A DNA stretch of 64,000 bases, taken from an uncultured Dysgonomonas sp. (lineage in GTDB: Bacteria > Bacteroidota > Bacteroidia > Bacteroidales > Dysgonomonadaceae). The stretch lies in the NCBI GenBank assembly GCA_900556485.1, contig USOX01000002.1, positions 124,001 through 188,000 of the forward strand, written 5' to 3'. The notes under the pieces are model-generated. The model saw nothing but the letters and a program-made list of their open reading frames with translations. It did no database searches and was not told the DNA's origin. The position numbers and the translations under genes were made by a program. How positions within the stretch are numbered: position 1 is the stretch's first letter; each line of letters opens with the position of its first letter. Below are positions 42,055-50,335 of this stretch, one piece after another.

Positions 42055-42696
42055 TTATTGTAAATAAAAGTTACTTTTCATCTCTTCTCCTATTGTAGTC
42101 AGAGGGCCGTGTCCCGAATAAACAATAGTTTCTCTTGGTAAAGTCAATAGCTTTTCTTTTATCCCTTGTATTAGTTGTTCGTGATTACCTCCGGCTAAGT
42201 CAGTACGTCCAATACTTCCCCTAAATAATACATCCCCAACAAATACACAACCGGCTTCCTGATTATAGAAAACAATACTGCCCGGAGAATGCCCCGGAAC
42301 CTGCAAAACAATGAATTTTTGGTTTCCAAATGTTACCACATCATTCTCATTCAGGTATTTTCCTATTTTAGGCACTTGTGCTGTCTTCTCGTCAAAACCG
42401 AACATTCTGAGTTGTGTAGGCATTTGTTCCAACAAAAATTCATCTCCTTTATTAGCTTCAGTATCCAAATGAAACTGTTCATGGACAAAAATATTACCAA
42501 ACACATGATCGAAATGGAGATGTGTATTTAATAAATGTTTTACCACCAAGTCATTGTCCAAAATGAAGTTTAGAAGAAAAGCTTTCTCATCAGGAAAAAA
42601 ACATCCGGGATCAATGATAACACATTCTTTAGTTTCATCATATGCCACATATGTATTTTCACTAATAGGATTAAATTCAAATATCTTGACTTTCAT
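42055..42696 (-). CDS. MBL-fold metallo-hydrolase (glyoxalase II-like)
   Basis: A 213-residue metallo-beta-lactamase-fold protein. The metal motif THLHFDH sits in VKHLLNTHLHFDHVFGN; further ligands are in VPGHSPGSIVFYN and FVGDVLFRGSIGRTDLAG, and the last His is in VYSGHGPLTTIG. The pattern is of the glyoxalase II / YcbL type. ATG 42696 was chosen because MKVKIFEFNPISENTYVAYD is the family's usual beginning; the longer reading from 42729 adds a non-conserved tail. It is upstream of and 11 nt from gcvP. The substrate is unknown. Confidence 0.88.
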   Translation of the reverse strand: MKVKIFEFNPISENTYVAYDETKECVIIDPGCFFPDEKAFLLNFILDNDLVVKHLLNTHLHFDHVFGNIFVHEQFHLDTEANKGDEFLLEQMPTQLRMFGFDEKTAQVPKIGKYLNENDVVTFGNQKFIVLQVPGHSPGSIVFYNQEAGCVFVGDVLFRGSIGRTDLAGGNHEQLIQGIKEKLLTLPRETIVYSGHGPLTTIGEEMKSNFYLQ

Positions 42697-42724
42697 ATTA
42701 TTATAAAATATCTTTTTGTAATAA

Positions 42725-42750
42725 AGCAAACAGGAATAGCCCTGTTTGCT
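42725..42750 (-). other. Hairpin in the leader of the MBL-gcvP operon
   Basis: AGCAAACAGG (42725-42734) and CCTGTTTGCT (42741-42750) are perfect 10-bp arms around a 6-base loop. It lies just downstream of the candidate -7 box, so it would be the 5' end of the transcript. Alternatively it terminates the gene at 42879-43520; the T-run on the minus strand is weak. Confidence 0.6.
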
Positions 42751-42755
42751 AAATG

Positions 42756-42763
42756 CAAATCTA
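42756..42763 (-). promoter_or_regulatory. Candidate -7 box for the MBL-gcvP operon
   Basis: The minus strand reads TAGATTTG, 60 nt upstream of ATG 42696. Confidence 0.4.
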
Positions 42764-42878
42764 ACGATTTTTATTGATAAGTTGCATTATAAACATACAA
42801 AAAGACAGCACAATAGTATTGGCTATCTTTCTATTTAGATATGCTTTAAAGCATCTACTTTATCAATCTTTTGTAGGT

Positions 42879-43520
42879 TTAATATCCCACTGTAAACCGT
42901 TGCCGCGAAAATTTATGGTTATCTATTTCATCAACAATAGCAACAGATAAGTCTTGCACCGAAATTTCGGAATCTCCCTTACCATTAAATACAGGGCTTT
43001 CTGTTCCTAACCGATATTTTCCGGTTCTCTCCCCCGGAAACATATCCAAAGCTGGCGAAAGGAAAGTCCAATCAAGATTAGTCTCCTTTTTCAACAAGTT
43101 AAGATAATCTCTTGCTGCTGTAGCCCCATCCTTAAATTGAGCAGGGAAACCCGGATCATCTACTATTTGTTTGCCATTAATAAAAAGGCTTCCACCACCA
43201 CCAATCACAATATAACGCTTTATATCGGCTTTTTCTACAGCTTCTTGAATAGCCTTCGAACCTTTCATAAAATCATCATATATATTAGGATTCGACCATC
43301 CCGCATTGAATGCACTGATTACAACATCATTTCCTTTCAAAACAGAAGCCAAAGCTTCGGTATCTGTTACATCAACAGCTACTGTTTTTGGTTTTCCGCC
43401 TTTTACCGGTATTTTTTCTACTGACCGGGCAACAGCTGTTACATCGTATCCTCTATTTACTAACTCTTGCAATATATGTGAACCTACAAAGCCTGTTGCT
43501 CCAATTAATGCTACTTTCAT
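42879..43520 (-). CDS. NAD(P)-binding oxidoreductase (atypical SDR, NmrA/YwnB-like)
   Basis: A 213-residue atypical short-chain dehydrogenase. The nucleotide-binding motif is ALIGATGFVGSHILQELVNRG, followed by VVISAFNAGW and IVIGGGGSLFINGKQ. The classical YxxxK pair is absent, and TFLSPALDMFPGERTGKYRL is typical of the YwnB/NAD(P)H-binding group. These act as reductases or redox sensors with unknown substrates. It stands alone, with a dispersed repeat (copy C) 148 nt upstream. Confidence 0.85.
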   Translation of the reverse strand: MKVALIGATGFVGSHILQELVNRGYDVTAVARSVEKIPVKGGKPKTVAVDVTDTEALASVLKGNDVVISAFNAGWSNPNIYDDFMKGSKAIQEAVEKADIKRYIVIGGGGSLFINGKQIVDDPGFPAQFKDGATAARDYLNLLKKETNLDWTFLSPALDMFPGERTGKYRLGTESPVFNGKGDSEISVQDLSVAIVDEIDNHKFSRQRFTVGY

Positions 43521-43667
43521 ATTAATTCTTGTTTTCTAATTTAACATTATCTAATTAACAAGAAACAACAAAGCAGTGTTCACTTATTTAGAAAAAGTAA
43601 CAAGATACATTCTATACACCTATACATTTTCTATTAGATATCAATCAATTACGAATATCATTCATAT

Positions 43668-43749
43668 AAAAAGTGACAAAAGTAACACTCTTCAAGAGTT
43701 TTTCATTTTCTCTCAAGTGTTACCTTTTATATTTATTATATAGATAAAT
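43668..43749 (-). repeat. Dispersed intergenic repeat, copy C
   Basis: Between rsmG and the NAD(P)-binding gene. Read toward the latter: ATTTATCTATA, a spacer, GGTAACACTTGAGAGAAAAT, GAAAAACTCTTGAAGAGTGT and TACTTTTGTCACTTTTTA. AGTGTTAC (43717-43723 region) can pair with GTAACACT (43682-43689), and CTCTTGAAGAG is an inner palindrome. The TATAGATAAAT end overlaps the rsmG stop codon. Confidence 0.65.
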
Positions 43750-44369
43750 CAGATTAAAACATATACGATCTTCTTCGTCTTGAAATATTCTTCTTCGAAA
43801 AACATAGAAAGATCGTCCGCTTCTGCCGTCTTTTTAAATGGATGTAGTTCACTGTCCAAATTACCTCCTTTAAGACATATCAAACCATTTGGCAAAGCGT
43901 TGCGTTGTTCTTTGGAGATATTTTTTCGTATTATTTTCACCAAATCTGGTAAAGTCATCACTGCCCGGCTCACAACAAAGTCAAACTTTCCTTTTTCTTC
44001 CTCTGCCCGACAATGACGAAATTTGACATTCTTCAAACCAATGGCTGTTGCTACTTCTGTAGCCACCCTTATTTTTTTACCAATACTGTCTACCAACAAA
44101 AACTCACATTTCGGAAAAAGAATAGCAAGAGGGATACCTGGGAAACCACCACCGGTACCCACATCCATAATTTTGCTGCCATCTGTAAACTGGATAAGCT
44201 TAGCTATTGCCAGCGAATGTAGAACATGGTGAGTATAAAGGTTCTCTATATCTTTTCGGGAAATGACATTTATTTTCGAATTCCAATCTAGATACAGATC
44301 ATACAATGCCGCAAATTGCTTCTTCTGTTCCTCTGTTATCGATGGGAAGTATTTTAATATTATATCCAT
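43749..44369 (-). CDS. rsmG: 16S rRNA (guanine527-N7)-methyltransferase
   Basis: A 206-residue RsmG that methylates G527 in the 530 loop of 16S rRNA. The SAM site is IMDVGTGGGFPGIPLAILFP, preceded by NVISRKDIENLYTHHVLHSL. CRAEEEKGKFDFVVSRAV is the second conserved block. It lies 2 nt after the DUF3298 lipoprotein gene and is likely cotranscribed. The length is normal. Confidence 0.97.
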   Translation of the reverse strand: MDIILKYFPSITEEQKKQFAALYDLYLDWNSKINVISRKDIENLYTHHVLHSLAIAKLIQFTDGSKIMDVGTGGGFPGIPLAILFPKCEFLLVDSIGKKIRVATEVATAIGLKNVKFRHCRAEEEKGKFDFVVSRAVMTLPDLVKIIRKNISKEQRNALPNGLICLKGGNLDSELHPFKKTAEADDLSMFFEEEYFKTKKIVYVLI

Positions 44370-44371
44370 AC

Positions 44372-45217
44372 TTATTTTCCTGCTAAATATGAAATAGGAG
44401 AATCATCCCGAAGAATCGCATTTATCTCTGTATATGTTAGCAATATACGAATGGCACCCAACGATGGCGCTGAATATTCACCCGGATTGAATATATATGT
44501 AAGTCCTTTTTGGTCTACATAAAAATTACTATTCGATGTCAGATCTTCAATTCCCCAATAACCAAATTCTAAAAGGTCTTCCGGCTTCATCACTTTATTC
44601 TGATCCAAAACCTTTCTTATCAATTGTGCATTAAGCATTTTCTTATAATCGGGAACAAAGATATCATCTTCGGATAAACGCTTTCCTGTCTGAAGGTCTA
44701 TTACAACATTCCGATATACAGTCGAAGAATTAGCTCCACCCTTATAATCCATAGAGGATACCTGATACGAAATCAGGCCACCTTTATCAAATAAAACTTT
44801 ACTATCCAATGTCTTATAGAACGAATAGTAATCTTCGGTATCTCCTGATGTTTCCCAATCAGGAAATTGTTCTTTCGCTTCACGTGTATAATTCTCTATA
44901 TAATCCGTTATATATTTATCCACTGCCTCAGCAGGCTTTAATTGTTCATAACCTTCATCCTCCAATAGTGCATAATTAAGTTCCCTTTGAACTTTAGACA
45001 AGATGGTAGTATCAACATAGTTGACCGGATAGATATAATTTATCCTTAACGAGCATGATGGCTTAGTCGAATCATTCTCCAAATGATAAATGCGCGACAC
45101 TGATATAGAATCATATATTATTTCGTTTGGTGTGTCACTCCTTTTGTCTGATTTACAGGAAAAGAAAGTAAATAGAACTAGAAAAAAAAGACCCATATGG
45201 GTAATTATGACTTTCAT
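44372..45217 (-). CDS. DUF3298 (RsiV-like) lipoprotein
   Basis: A 281-residue lipoprotein, signal MKVIITHMGLFFLVLFTFFSC with lipobox FFSC. The N-terminal half is DUF4163-like (YHLENDSTKPSCSLRINYIY). The C-terminal DUF3298 part has YRNVVIDLQTGKRLSEDDIF, FYVDQKGLTYIFNPGEYSAP and ILLTYTEINAIL. In Firmicutes this domain is in RsiV, the lysozyme-sensing anti-sigma factor, but here there is no sigma-binding part, so function is unknown. It lies 54 nt after the permease gene and touches rsmG. Confidence 0.85.
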   Translation of the reverse strand: MKVIITHMGLFFLVLFTFFSCKSDKRSDTPNEIIYDSISVSRIYHLENDSTKPSCSLRINYIYPVNYVDTTILSKVQRELNYALLEDEGYEQLKPAEAVDKYITDYIENYTREAKEQFPDWETSGDTEDYYSFYKTLDSKVLFDKGGLISYQVSSMDYKGGANSSTVYRNVVIDLQTGKRLSEDDIFVPDYKKMLNAQLIRKVLDQNKVMKPEDLLEFGYWGIEDLTSNSNFYVDQKGLTYIFNPGEYSAPSLGAIRILLTYTEINAILRDDSPISYLAGK

Positions 45218-45271
45218 ATCTTTAAATTATTTTGCTTCACAAATATACTATAAAAATAATAATCGGATTAT

Positions 45272-46519
45272 CTATTCGAAACGAATCGATTTTGCCGGAG
45301 AGATTTTAGCGATTAAATAAGAAGGCCCCACCATTACCAACATAGACAACAACAGAGTTCCGATATTAATAAGTAAGACATAAAATAAGTTTATATCCAC
45401 AGGCACTTCCGATACATAATATGTTTCTGCATCTAGCTTAAATATTCCAAAGTATTTCTGCACATATAATATTACAAGTGCAATAACATTACCCCACAAC
45501 ATGCCTTTCAATAAGATAAACGAAGAAACATACAGAAATATTTTCCTTATCCCGGTATTACGCGCTCCCATTGTCTTCAACATACCTATCATATTAGTAC
45601 GTTCCAGAATGATGATGAGTAACCCTGAGATCATCGTAAAAACAGAAATCGCAAACATCAGCAGAATAATAACAACAACATTCATATCCAACAGGTCGAG
45701 CCAGCTAAAAATCATCGGATTCATCTCTTTAATCGAACGAGTAAGGAAAGTGTTGTCTTCTCTATCCCGATATGTCATCATCTCTAAAAATACATTCTGC
45801 TGTATTTCGTCAAGGTTATCATAATCTTTTACCAATAGCTCTAATCCGCTAGCCTGATCTTCTTCCCAGTTATTTAATCTCTTGATGATTTCAATATCTG
45901 TCACAACAAAGAGCTTATCATAATCTTCAAAGTTGGTGCTATATATGCCTACAATATTGAATTTTCGATAACGTATATTCTCTCCTACAAAATAACACAG
46001 AAAACTATCACCCGTTTTAAGGTTTAACTTATCCGCTATATTCTTTGACAGGATGGTCGGATTCGAGATTGTTGTATCACTTACCGTTAGGACAGAGCCC
46101 TCAACCATGTTTTGCTTGAAGAAATCCCAATCGTAGTCAGTGCCTACTCCTTTAAGGATTACCCCCTGGAAAGTTTCATCTGTTTTTATTATTCCCGGTT
46201 TTGTTGCAAAAGTTTGTACATGATCAATACCAGCTGTATTTTCCAATTGCTGCACTAATTCAGGAGAAACACAGATAGGATGAGTTTCGTATGAATTATT
46301 ATTTCCCAGATTTGTTATCTGAATATGGGAGCCAAAGCCAATAACCTTTCCTCTAACTTCTTTTTTAAAGCCGATTACAATGGATAGAGCCAGAATCATT
46401 GTTGCCAATCCGAGTGCAACTCCGGCTATAGCAATTTTTATTGCCGGGGTCGAAGCCTTTTTTTTATTGTCTCCCCCACCAAAGTGAATCCGCTTTGCTA
46501 TGAATAATTCTAAATTCAA
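45272..46519 (-). CDS. FtsX/LolC-E family ABC transporter permease
   Basis: A 415-residue permease with the LolC/E layout: one N-terminal helix (AIKIAIAGVALGLATMILAL), a large periplasmic domain (about 50-270), then three C-terminal helices of the FtsX domain. VVIILLMFAISVFTMISGLL, the ERTNMIGMLKTMGARNTGIRKIF coupling region and a final SPAKSIRFE are typical. LolC/E extract lipoproteins from the inner membrane with LolD, which is not adjacent. It follows ruvB by 64 nt. Confidence 0.9.
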   Translation of the reverse strand: MNLELFIAKRIHFGGGDNKKKASTPAIKIAIAGVALGLATMILALSIVIGFKKEVRGKVIGFGSHIQITNLGNNNSYETHPICVSPELVQQLENTAGIDHVQTFATKPGIIKTDETFQGVILKGVGTDYDWDFFKQNMVEGSVLTVSDTTISNPTILSKNIADKLNLKTGDSFLCYFVGENIRYRKFNIVGIYSTNFEDYDKLFVVTDIEIIKRLNNWEEDQASGLELLVKDYDNLDEIQQNVFLEMMTYRDREDNTFLTRSIKEMNPMIFSWLDLLDMNVVVIILLMFAISVFTMISGLLIIILERTNMIGMLKTMGARNTGIRKIFLYVSSFILLKGMLWGNVIALVILYVQKYFGIFKLDAETYYVSEVPVDINLFYVLLINIGTLLLSMLVMVGPSYLIAKISPAKSIRFE

Positions 46520-46583
46520 ATCTGTTATCTATAGATAATTATAGCTATGAGAATTTAAATTTCTCATAACTCATAATTTATAA

Positions 46584-47606
46584 TTAAAACAAAAATCCTT
46601 GCTGACTTTCTCTTTTTCTACCTAAATGTTTATATGCTAAATCTGTTACCTCTCTTCCACGAGGCGTACGTTTCATAAAGCCCTCTTTTATTAAGAATGG
46701 TTCGTACACTTCTTCTATAGTACCACCATCTTCTCCTAAAGCTGTTGCAATAGTAGAGATACCAACCGGTCCTCCTTTAAATTTATCAATTAAGATCAAC
46801 AAAATCTTATTATCGATCTCATCCAACCCATACTTATCAATATTCAAAGCTTCAAGGGCATAATTTGCAATTGCTTTATCTATTTTACCCGAACCTTTCA
46901 CCTGAGCAAAATCCCTGACTCTGCGCAATAATGCATTTGCTATACGAGGAGTTCCCCGGCTTCGCGAAGCTATTTCTGCGGCTGCTTCTTCCGAAGTTGG
47001 CACATTCAATATATTAGCAGAACGCAGTATAATCCGGGTTAACGTTTCCATATCGTAATACTCCAGATGCAGGTTTATCCCAAATCGCGCGCGTAGAGGG
47101 CTTGTCAACAAACCGCTACGTGTAGTAGCACCCACAAGAGTAAACGGATTTAACTCTATTTGTACAGAACGGGCACTTGGCCCTTTATCTATCATTATAT
47201 CAATCCGATAATCCTCCATCGCACTATAGAGATATTCTTCTACTACAGGCGATAACCGATGGATTTCGTCTATAAACAATACGTCATTTGGTTCTAAAGA
47301 AGTCAACAAACCGGCCAGATCACCGGGTTTATCAAGTACTGGCCCCGATGTTATCTTAAAGCCGACGCCTAATTCGTTAGCTATAATATTAGATAGGGTA
47401 GTCTTACCCAGACCGGGAGGTCCATGCAGAAGTGTATGGTCTAACGACTCTCCACGCATTTTTGCCGCAGTAACAAAAACCTGAAGATTCTCTACAACCT
47501 TACTTTGCCCGCTAAAACTTCCAAAAGTAAGCGGACGTAGAGCATTTTCAAACTCCTTTTCGTTATCGTTAATATCGCCTCTGTGTATGTTGAATGTTTC
47601 TTCCAT
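46584..47606 (-). CDS. ruvB: Holliday junction branch migration helicase RuvB
   Basis: A 340-residue AAA+ motor that moves Holliday junctions with RuvA. It opens [20 protein letters not shown]. Walker A is GPPGLGKTT, Walker [11 protein letters not shown], sensor 1 [18 protein letters not shown] and the arginine-finger region ARFG. The C-terminal winged helix ends [15 protein letters not shown]. The length is usual. A -7 box (TAAATTTG) lies 14 nt upstream. Confidence 0.98.
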   Translation of the reverse strand: MEETFNIHRGDINDNEKEFENALRPLTFGSFSGQSKVVENLQVFVTAAKMRGESLDHTLLHGPPGLGKTTLSNIIANELGVGFKITSGPVLDKPGDLAGLLTSLEPNDVLFIDEIHRLSPVVEEYLYSAMEDYRIDIMIDKGPSARSVQIELNPFTLVGATTRSGLLTSPLRARFGINLHLEYYDMETLTRIILRSANILNVPTSEEAAAEIASRSRGTPRIANALLRRVRDFAQVKGSGKIDKAIANYALEALNIDKYGLDEIDNKILLILIDKFKGGPVGISTIATALGEDGGTIEEVYEPFLIKEGFMKRTPRGREVTDLAYKHLGRKRESQQGFLF

Positions 47607-47619
47607 AAATGTATGGATG

Positions 47620-47627
47620 CAAATTTA
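47620..47627 (-). promoter_or_regulatory. Candidate -7 box for ruvB
   Basis: The minus strand reads TAAATTTG, 14 nt before the ruvB ATG, implying a very short leader. Confidence 0.4.
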
Positions 47628-47672
47628 CGTGATTATCTTTTACTTTTGATAATAAAAGATTTAAATTCTATA

Positions 47673-47704
47673 TAAAAAAAGCACCCGAGCTTCACAGCTC
47701 AGGT
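47673..47704 (-). terminator. Rho-independent terminator of the SusCD operon
   Basis: On the minus strand ACCTGAGCT pairs with AGCTCGGGT around GTGA (one mismatch), then TTTTTTT (47680-47674). A second hairpin (CTAATTTTA / TAAAATTAG, 47722-47743) lies closer to the DUF3823 stop. Confidence 0.85.
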
Positions 47705-47769
47705 ACTAACCTCTAAAAAAGCTAATTTTATTTCTAAAATTAGTGTTCTGATAACCAAGTATTAATTAC

Positions 47770-48456
47770 TTACTTCAAACGAAATACTTTTGAGTACACT
47801 CCCTGATCAGCATTCTTCGTCCACACACATATACGGCCATAAAGGAATTTAGCATTTGCTACCTTTTCGTTCCCTGTAAAATCCGCCGAATAAGTTACTG
47901 CACCTGTGGTCAGATTTTCTGTAAAATCTGTACGCATAACATTGTACTGATCATCTACAAAAGAAGTTGTATTCAATAATAAGATTATACGATCCATTTC
48001 TGCAGTTGATACTACCTGATCAATAGTGAATGAAGTATTCATTGTGTTTCCTGAAACAGAAACCTCTTCATTCGATATCGTAAAAAATGGGGTAACCTCC
48101 ATATTAGCAGTCGTTGATCCCTTCACTGTTATTACTGTAGTATCGCGGGAATTCACCCAAGGGCCATTACCACTGCGGGTAACCATCTTGTATTCGCCAT
48201 TGAATAATTTAGCAGAGAATGTACCATCCTGCGTTACAAATACTTCGATAGGGTCACGTTTGGCATATCCATCCTGGTATAGCTGAAGGCGTACCCGTTC
48301 ATCCGTACCTCTTACATTTATAGCTTTTCCCTGATAAGTGACTGTACCCATTAAGTCTGATTTGGGTTCGTCATAATTATCTTTTCCACAACTACTGAAT
48401 AAAGCCAGTAGTACGAAAGAAGAAAATAGTATTGTTATTATATTTTTCATATTCAT
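47770..48456 (-). CDS. DUF3823 lipoprotein (SusE/F-position surface protein)
   Basis: A 228-residue lipoprotein, lipobox FSSC followed by GKDNYDEP (acidic, surface-export type). The N-terminal DUF3823 pattern includes YDEPKSDLMGTVTYQGKAIN, VRLQLYQDGYAKRDPIEVFV and GTFSAKLFNGEYKMV, a CNA-B/carboxypeptidase-like beta sandwich. The C-terminal half is a second beta domain (NTSFTIDQVVSTAEMDRI), ending VYSKVFRLK. It follows susD by 10 nt, where SusE/F-like glycan-binding proteins are encoded in other loci, so a glycan-binding role is probable. Confidence 0.88.
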   Translation of the reverse strand: MNMKNIITILFSSFVLLALFSSCGKDNYDEPKSDLMGTVTYQGKAINVRGTDERVRLQLYQDGYAKRDPIEVFVTQDGTFSAKLFNGEYKMVTRSGNGPWVNSRDTTVITVKGSTTANMEVTPFFTISNEEVSVSGNTMNTSFTIDQVVSTAEMDRIILLLNTTSFVDDQYNVMRTDFTENLTTGAVTYSADFTGNEKVANAKFLYGRICVWTKNADQGVYSKVFRLK

Positions 48457-48466
48457 TTTCTTAAAA

Positions 48467-50329
48467 TTATTGGAATGGGTTTTTAACCAACTTCGGATTT
48501 CTGTTCAACCAATCGTTATCCATTTCTGCATAATAATGGTTCAATTCGAATCTTAAAGCATTAGGATAAAGGAAGTTCATATCTCTTTCTTCGAAATACC
48601 ATTTACCATCATTTGCATCACCCGGAGCAACTACCTGATAAGCCCACAAGCCACGTCTTTTTGCTGTAACATCACTTTGGCTTCCTGTCCATAATGTATG
48701 AGCCAAACGCCAGCGTCTTAAGTCCCATATACGATGTCCTTCGAAAGCAAACTCTACACGCCTTTCGTGAACAATATTATCAAAAGTAACAGTTGTTAAT
48801 GGTTTTACTCCTGCACGTATGCGCACAGCATTTATGTTTCTAAGTGTTTGAGCATGAGTTCCACCATTTATTTCCAATGAAGCTTCTGCTGCAATCAAAT
48901 ATGCCTCTGCCATACGGAAGCGTACTTCCCACATCTCCGAACCACGGCCAATAGTACCAGCACCAGTGGTTTCGTCTAAGAATTTACGGATTGTGAACCC
49001 TGTTTTATTGTACAATCTGTCGCGATTTGCGATAGGACCATTAGGACCTGTAATATAATTTCCGGCATCGTCTTTCGAACCTATTCCACCTTCTCTTTTC
49101 ACCCAGTTGCCACCATCTTTATTCAGCTGCCCGGCCTGAAGAATTATTTCTTCACCTGCAAAATATCCACCCGGTATAATAGCAGTACCAGCCAAACGAG
49201 GATCTCTCTCTAAAAACGGCGCGCTTGGTGATTCATAAAATACCGGACTGGTAAGAGTACCCGTATTAAATGGCTCTCTCTGTCCTGGAGTTGCAGCATT
49301 AATCGGTTCAAACTCTTCTGCAAGATTTAACAATACAGATAAGTAACAACTGCCGGCATCTTGTGCCAATACTGTCGGTAAACAGTCTTTTGTAAATCCA
49401 TGAGTTTGTCCCGGATATTTATAATCGCGAGCCCAGATCACTTCTGTATTGGTACTCTTAATACAAACTGCATTATAGAAATTAGTAGCTCTGTCATCCG
49501 GCATTTTATCTTGAAGAAGATATGGGCCATTAGCTATCACATACTCAGCCGCATCTAAAGCAATTTTATAATAAGCTGCAGCCTTTGTTGCGTCAATACT
49601 CACTTCTTTTCCATCTGTTGCAACTGTAGGAGTAGATGCTCCATATTTAGCTATCGAAGCAGCATACAAAGCAGCGCGGGCTTCCAGCATTTTTGCAGCC
49701 CATATATTCGGACGCGAAGCATTTGTATATTGTTTATCTCCTAACAAATCTACTTTAGCTACCTCTTGACATTCTTTTATAATATAATCATATATACCGG
49801 CTTCTGTCGATCGTGCTATTTGCAATGGCTCTACCGGATCTCCGGGTTTATAGTCAAACACCTCATCGCCTACAACAGGCACACCTCCTAAAATACGGGC
49901 AGAGCAGAAATAATACCATGCACGAATAAAACGAGCTTCAGATATCCATCTGTTTTTACCTTCTATTTTACCGGTTTCTTCATCCGGAAGAGTAGATACA
50001 GTTTTCAGTTTCAGAATAAAGTCGTTTATATTACGTACCAACTCATAATTATATTCTCTCCAACGATTACGGTCAAAACTGTTTACATCATCATGATCGT
50101 AACGTATAGCTTCGTCTATGCGAGTATAGTCATACAAATCGCCCCTAACATGCGCCCCATAACTGACACGGTCATAAAAGTTAGCTAATTCTGATTTAAT
50201 CAACTTAGGGTCGTTGAATACCGATTCATCAGATAAAACACCATCTGGCTCTTGGTCTAGGAAATCGCTACAACTGCTTACAGACAGTAACAATACAACC
50301 AATGCTGTAAAAATAGATATTTTCTTCAT
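48467..50329 (-). CDS. RagB/SusD family nutrient uptake lipoprotein
   Basis: A 620-residue surface lipoprotein with lipobox VSSC and the usual start SDFLDQEPDGVLSDESVF. Tetratrico-like helices follow (FIRAWYYFCSARILGGVPVV, the classic SusD segment). VRFRMAEAYLIAAEASLEIN and the C-terminal FAFEGHRIWDLRRW are further hallmarks. SusD proteins form the lid over the paired SusC channel and bind the imported oligosaccharide or peptide. The gene lies 6 nt after susC. Ligand not predictable: no glycoside hydrolase or lyase is linked. Confidence 0.96.
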   Translation of the reverse strand: MKKISIFTALVVLLLSVSSCSDFLDQEPDGVLSDESVFNDPKLIKSELANFYDRVSYGAHVRGDLYDYTRIDEAIRYDHDDVNSFDRNRWREYNYELVRNINDFILKLKTVSTLPDEETGKIEGKNRWISEARFIRAWYYFCSARILGGVPVVGDEVFDYKPGDPVEPLQIARSTEAGIYDYIIKECQEVAKVDLLGDKQYTNASRPNIWAAKMLEARAALYAASIAKYGASTPTVATDGKEVSIDATKAAAYYKIALDAAEYVIANGPYLLQDKMPDDRATNFYNAVCIKSTNTEVIWARDYKYPGQTHGFTKDCLPTVLAQDAGSCYLSVLLNLAEEFEPINAATPGQREPFNTGTLTSPVFYESPSAPFLERDPRLAGTAIIPGGYFAGEEIILQAGQLNKDGGNWVKREGGIGSKDDAGNYITGPNGPIANRDRLYNKTGFTIRKFLDETTGAGTIGRGSEMWEVRFRMAEAYLIAAEASLEINGGTHAQTLRNINAVRIRAGVKPLTTVTFDNIVHERRVEFAFEGHRIWDLRRWRLAHTLWTGSQSDVTAKRRGLWAYQVVAPGDANDGKWYFEERDMNFLYPNALRFELNHYYAEMDNDWLNRNPKLVKNPFQ

Positions 50330-50335
50330 CGATTT

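Noticed and set aside
42697-42878. Glycine riboswitch in front of the gcvP operon.
   Set aside because: No tandem or single glycine aptamer core was recognisable; only one simple hairpin and a short palindrome at 42841-42854.
46525-46538. Palindrome TTATCTATAGATAA between ruvB and the permease gene as a fifth copy of the dispersed repeat.
   Set aside because: Only the TATAGATAA part is present; the GTCACTTTTGTCAC core is missing.
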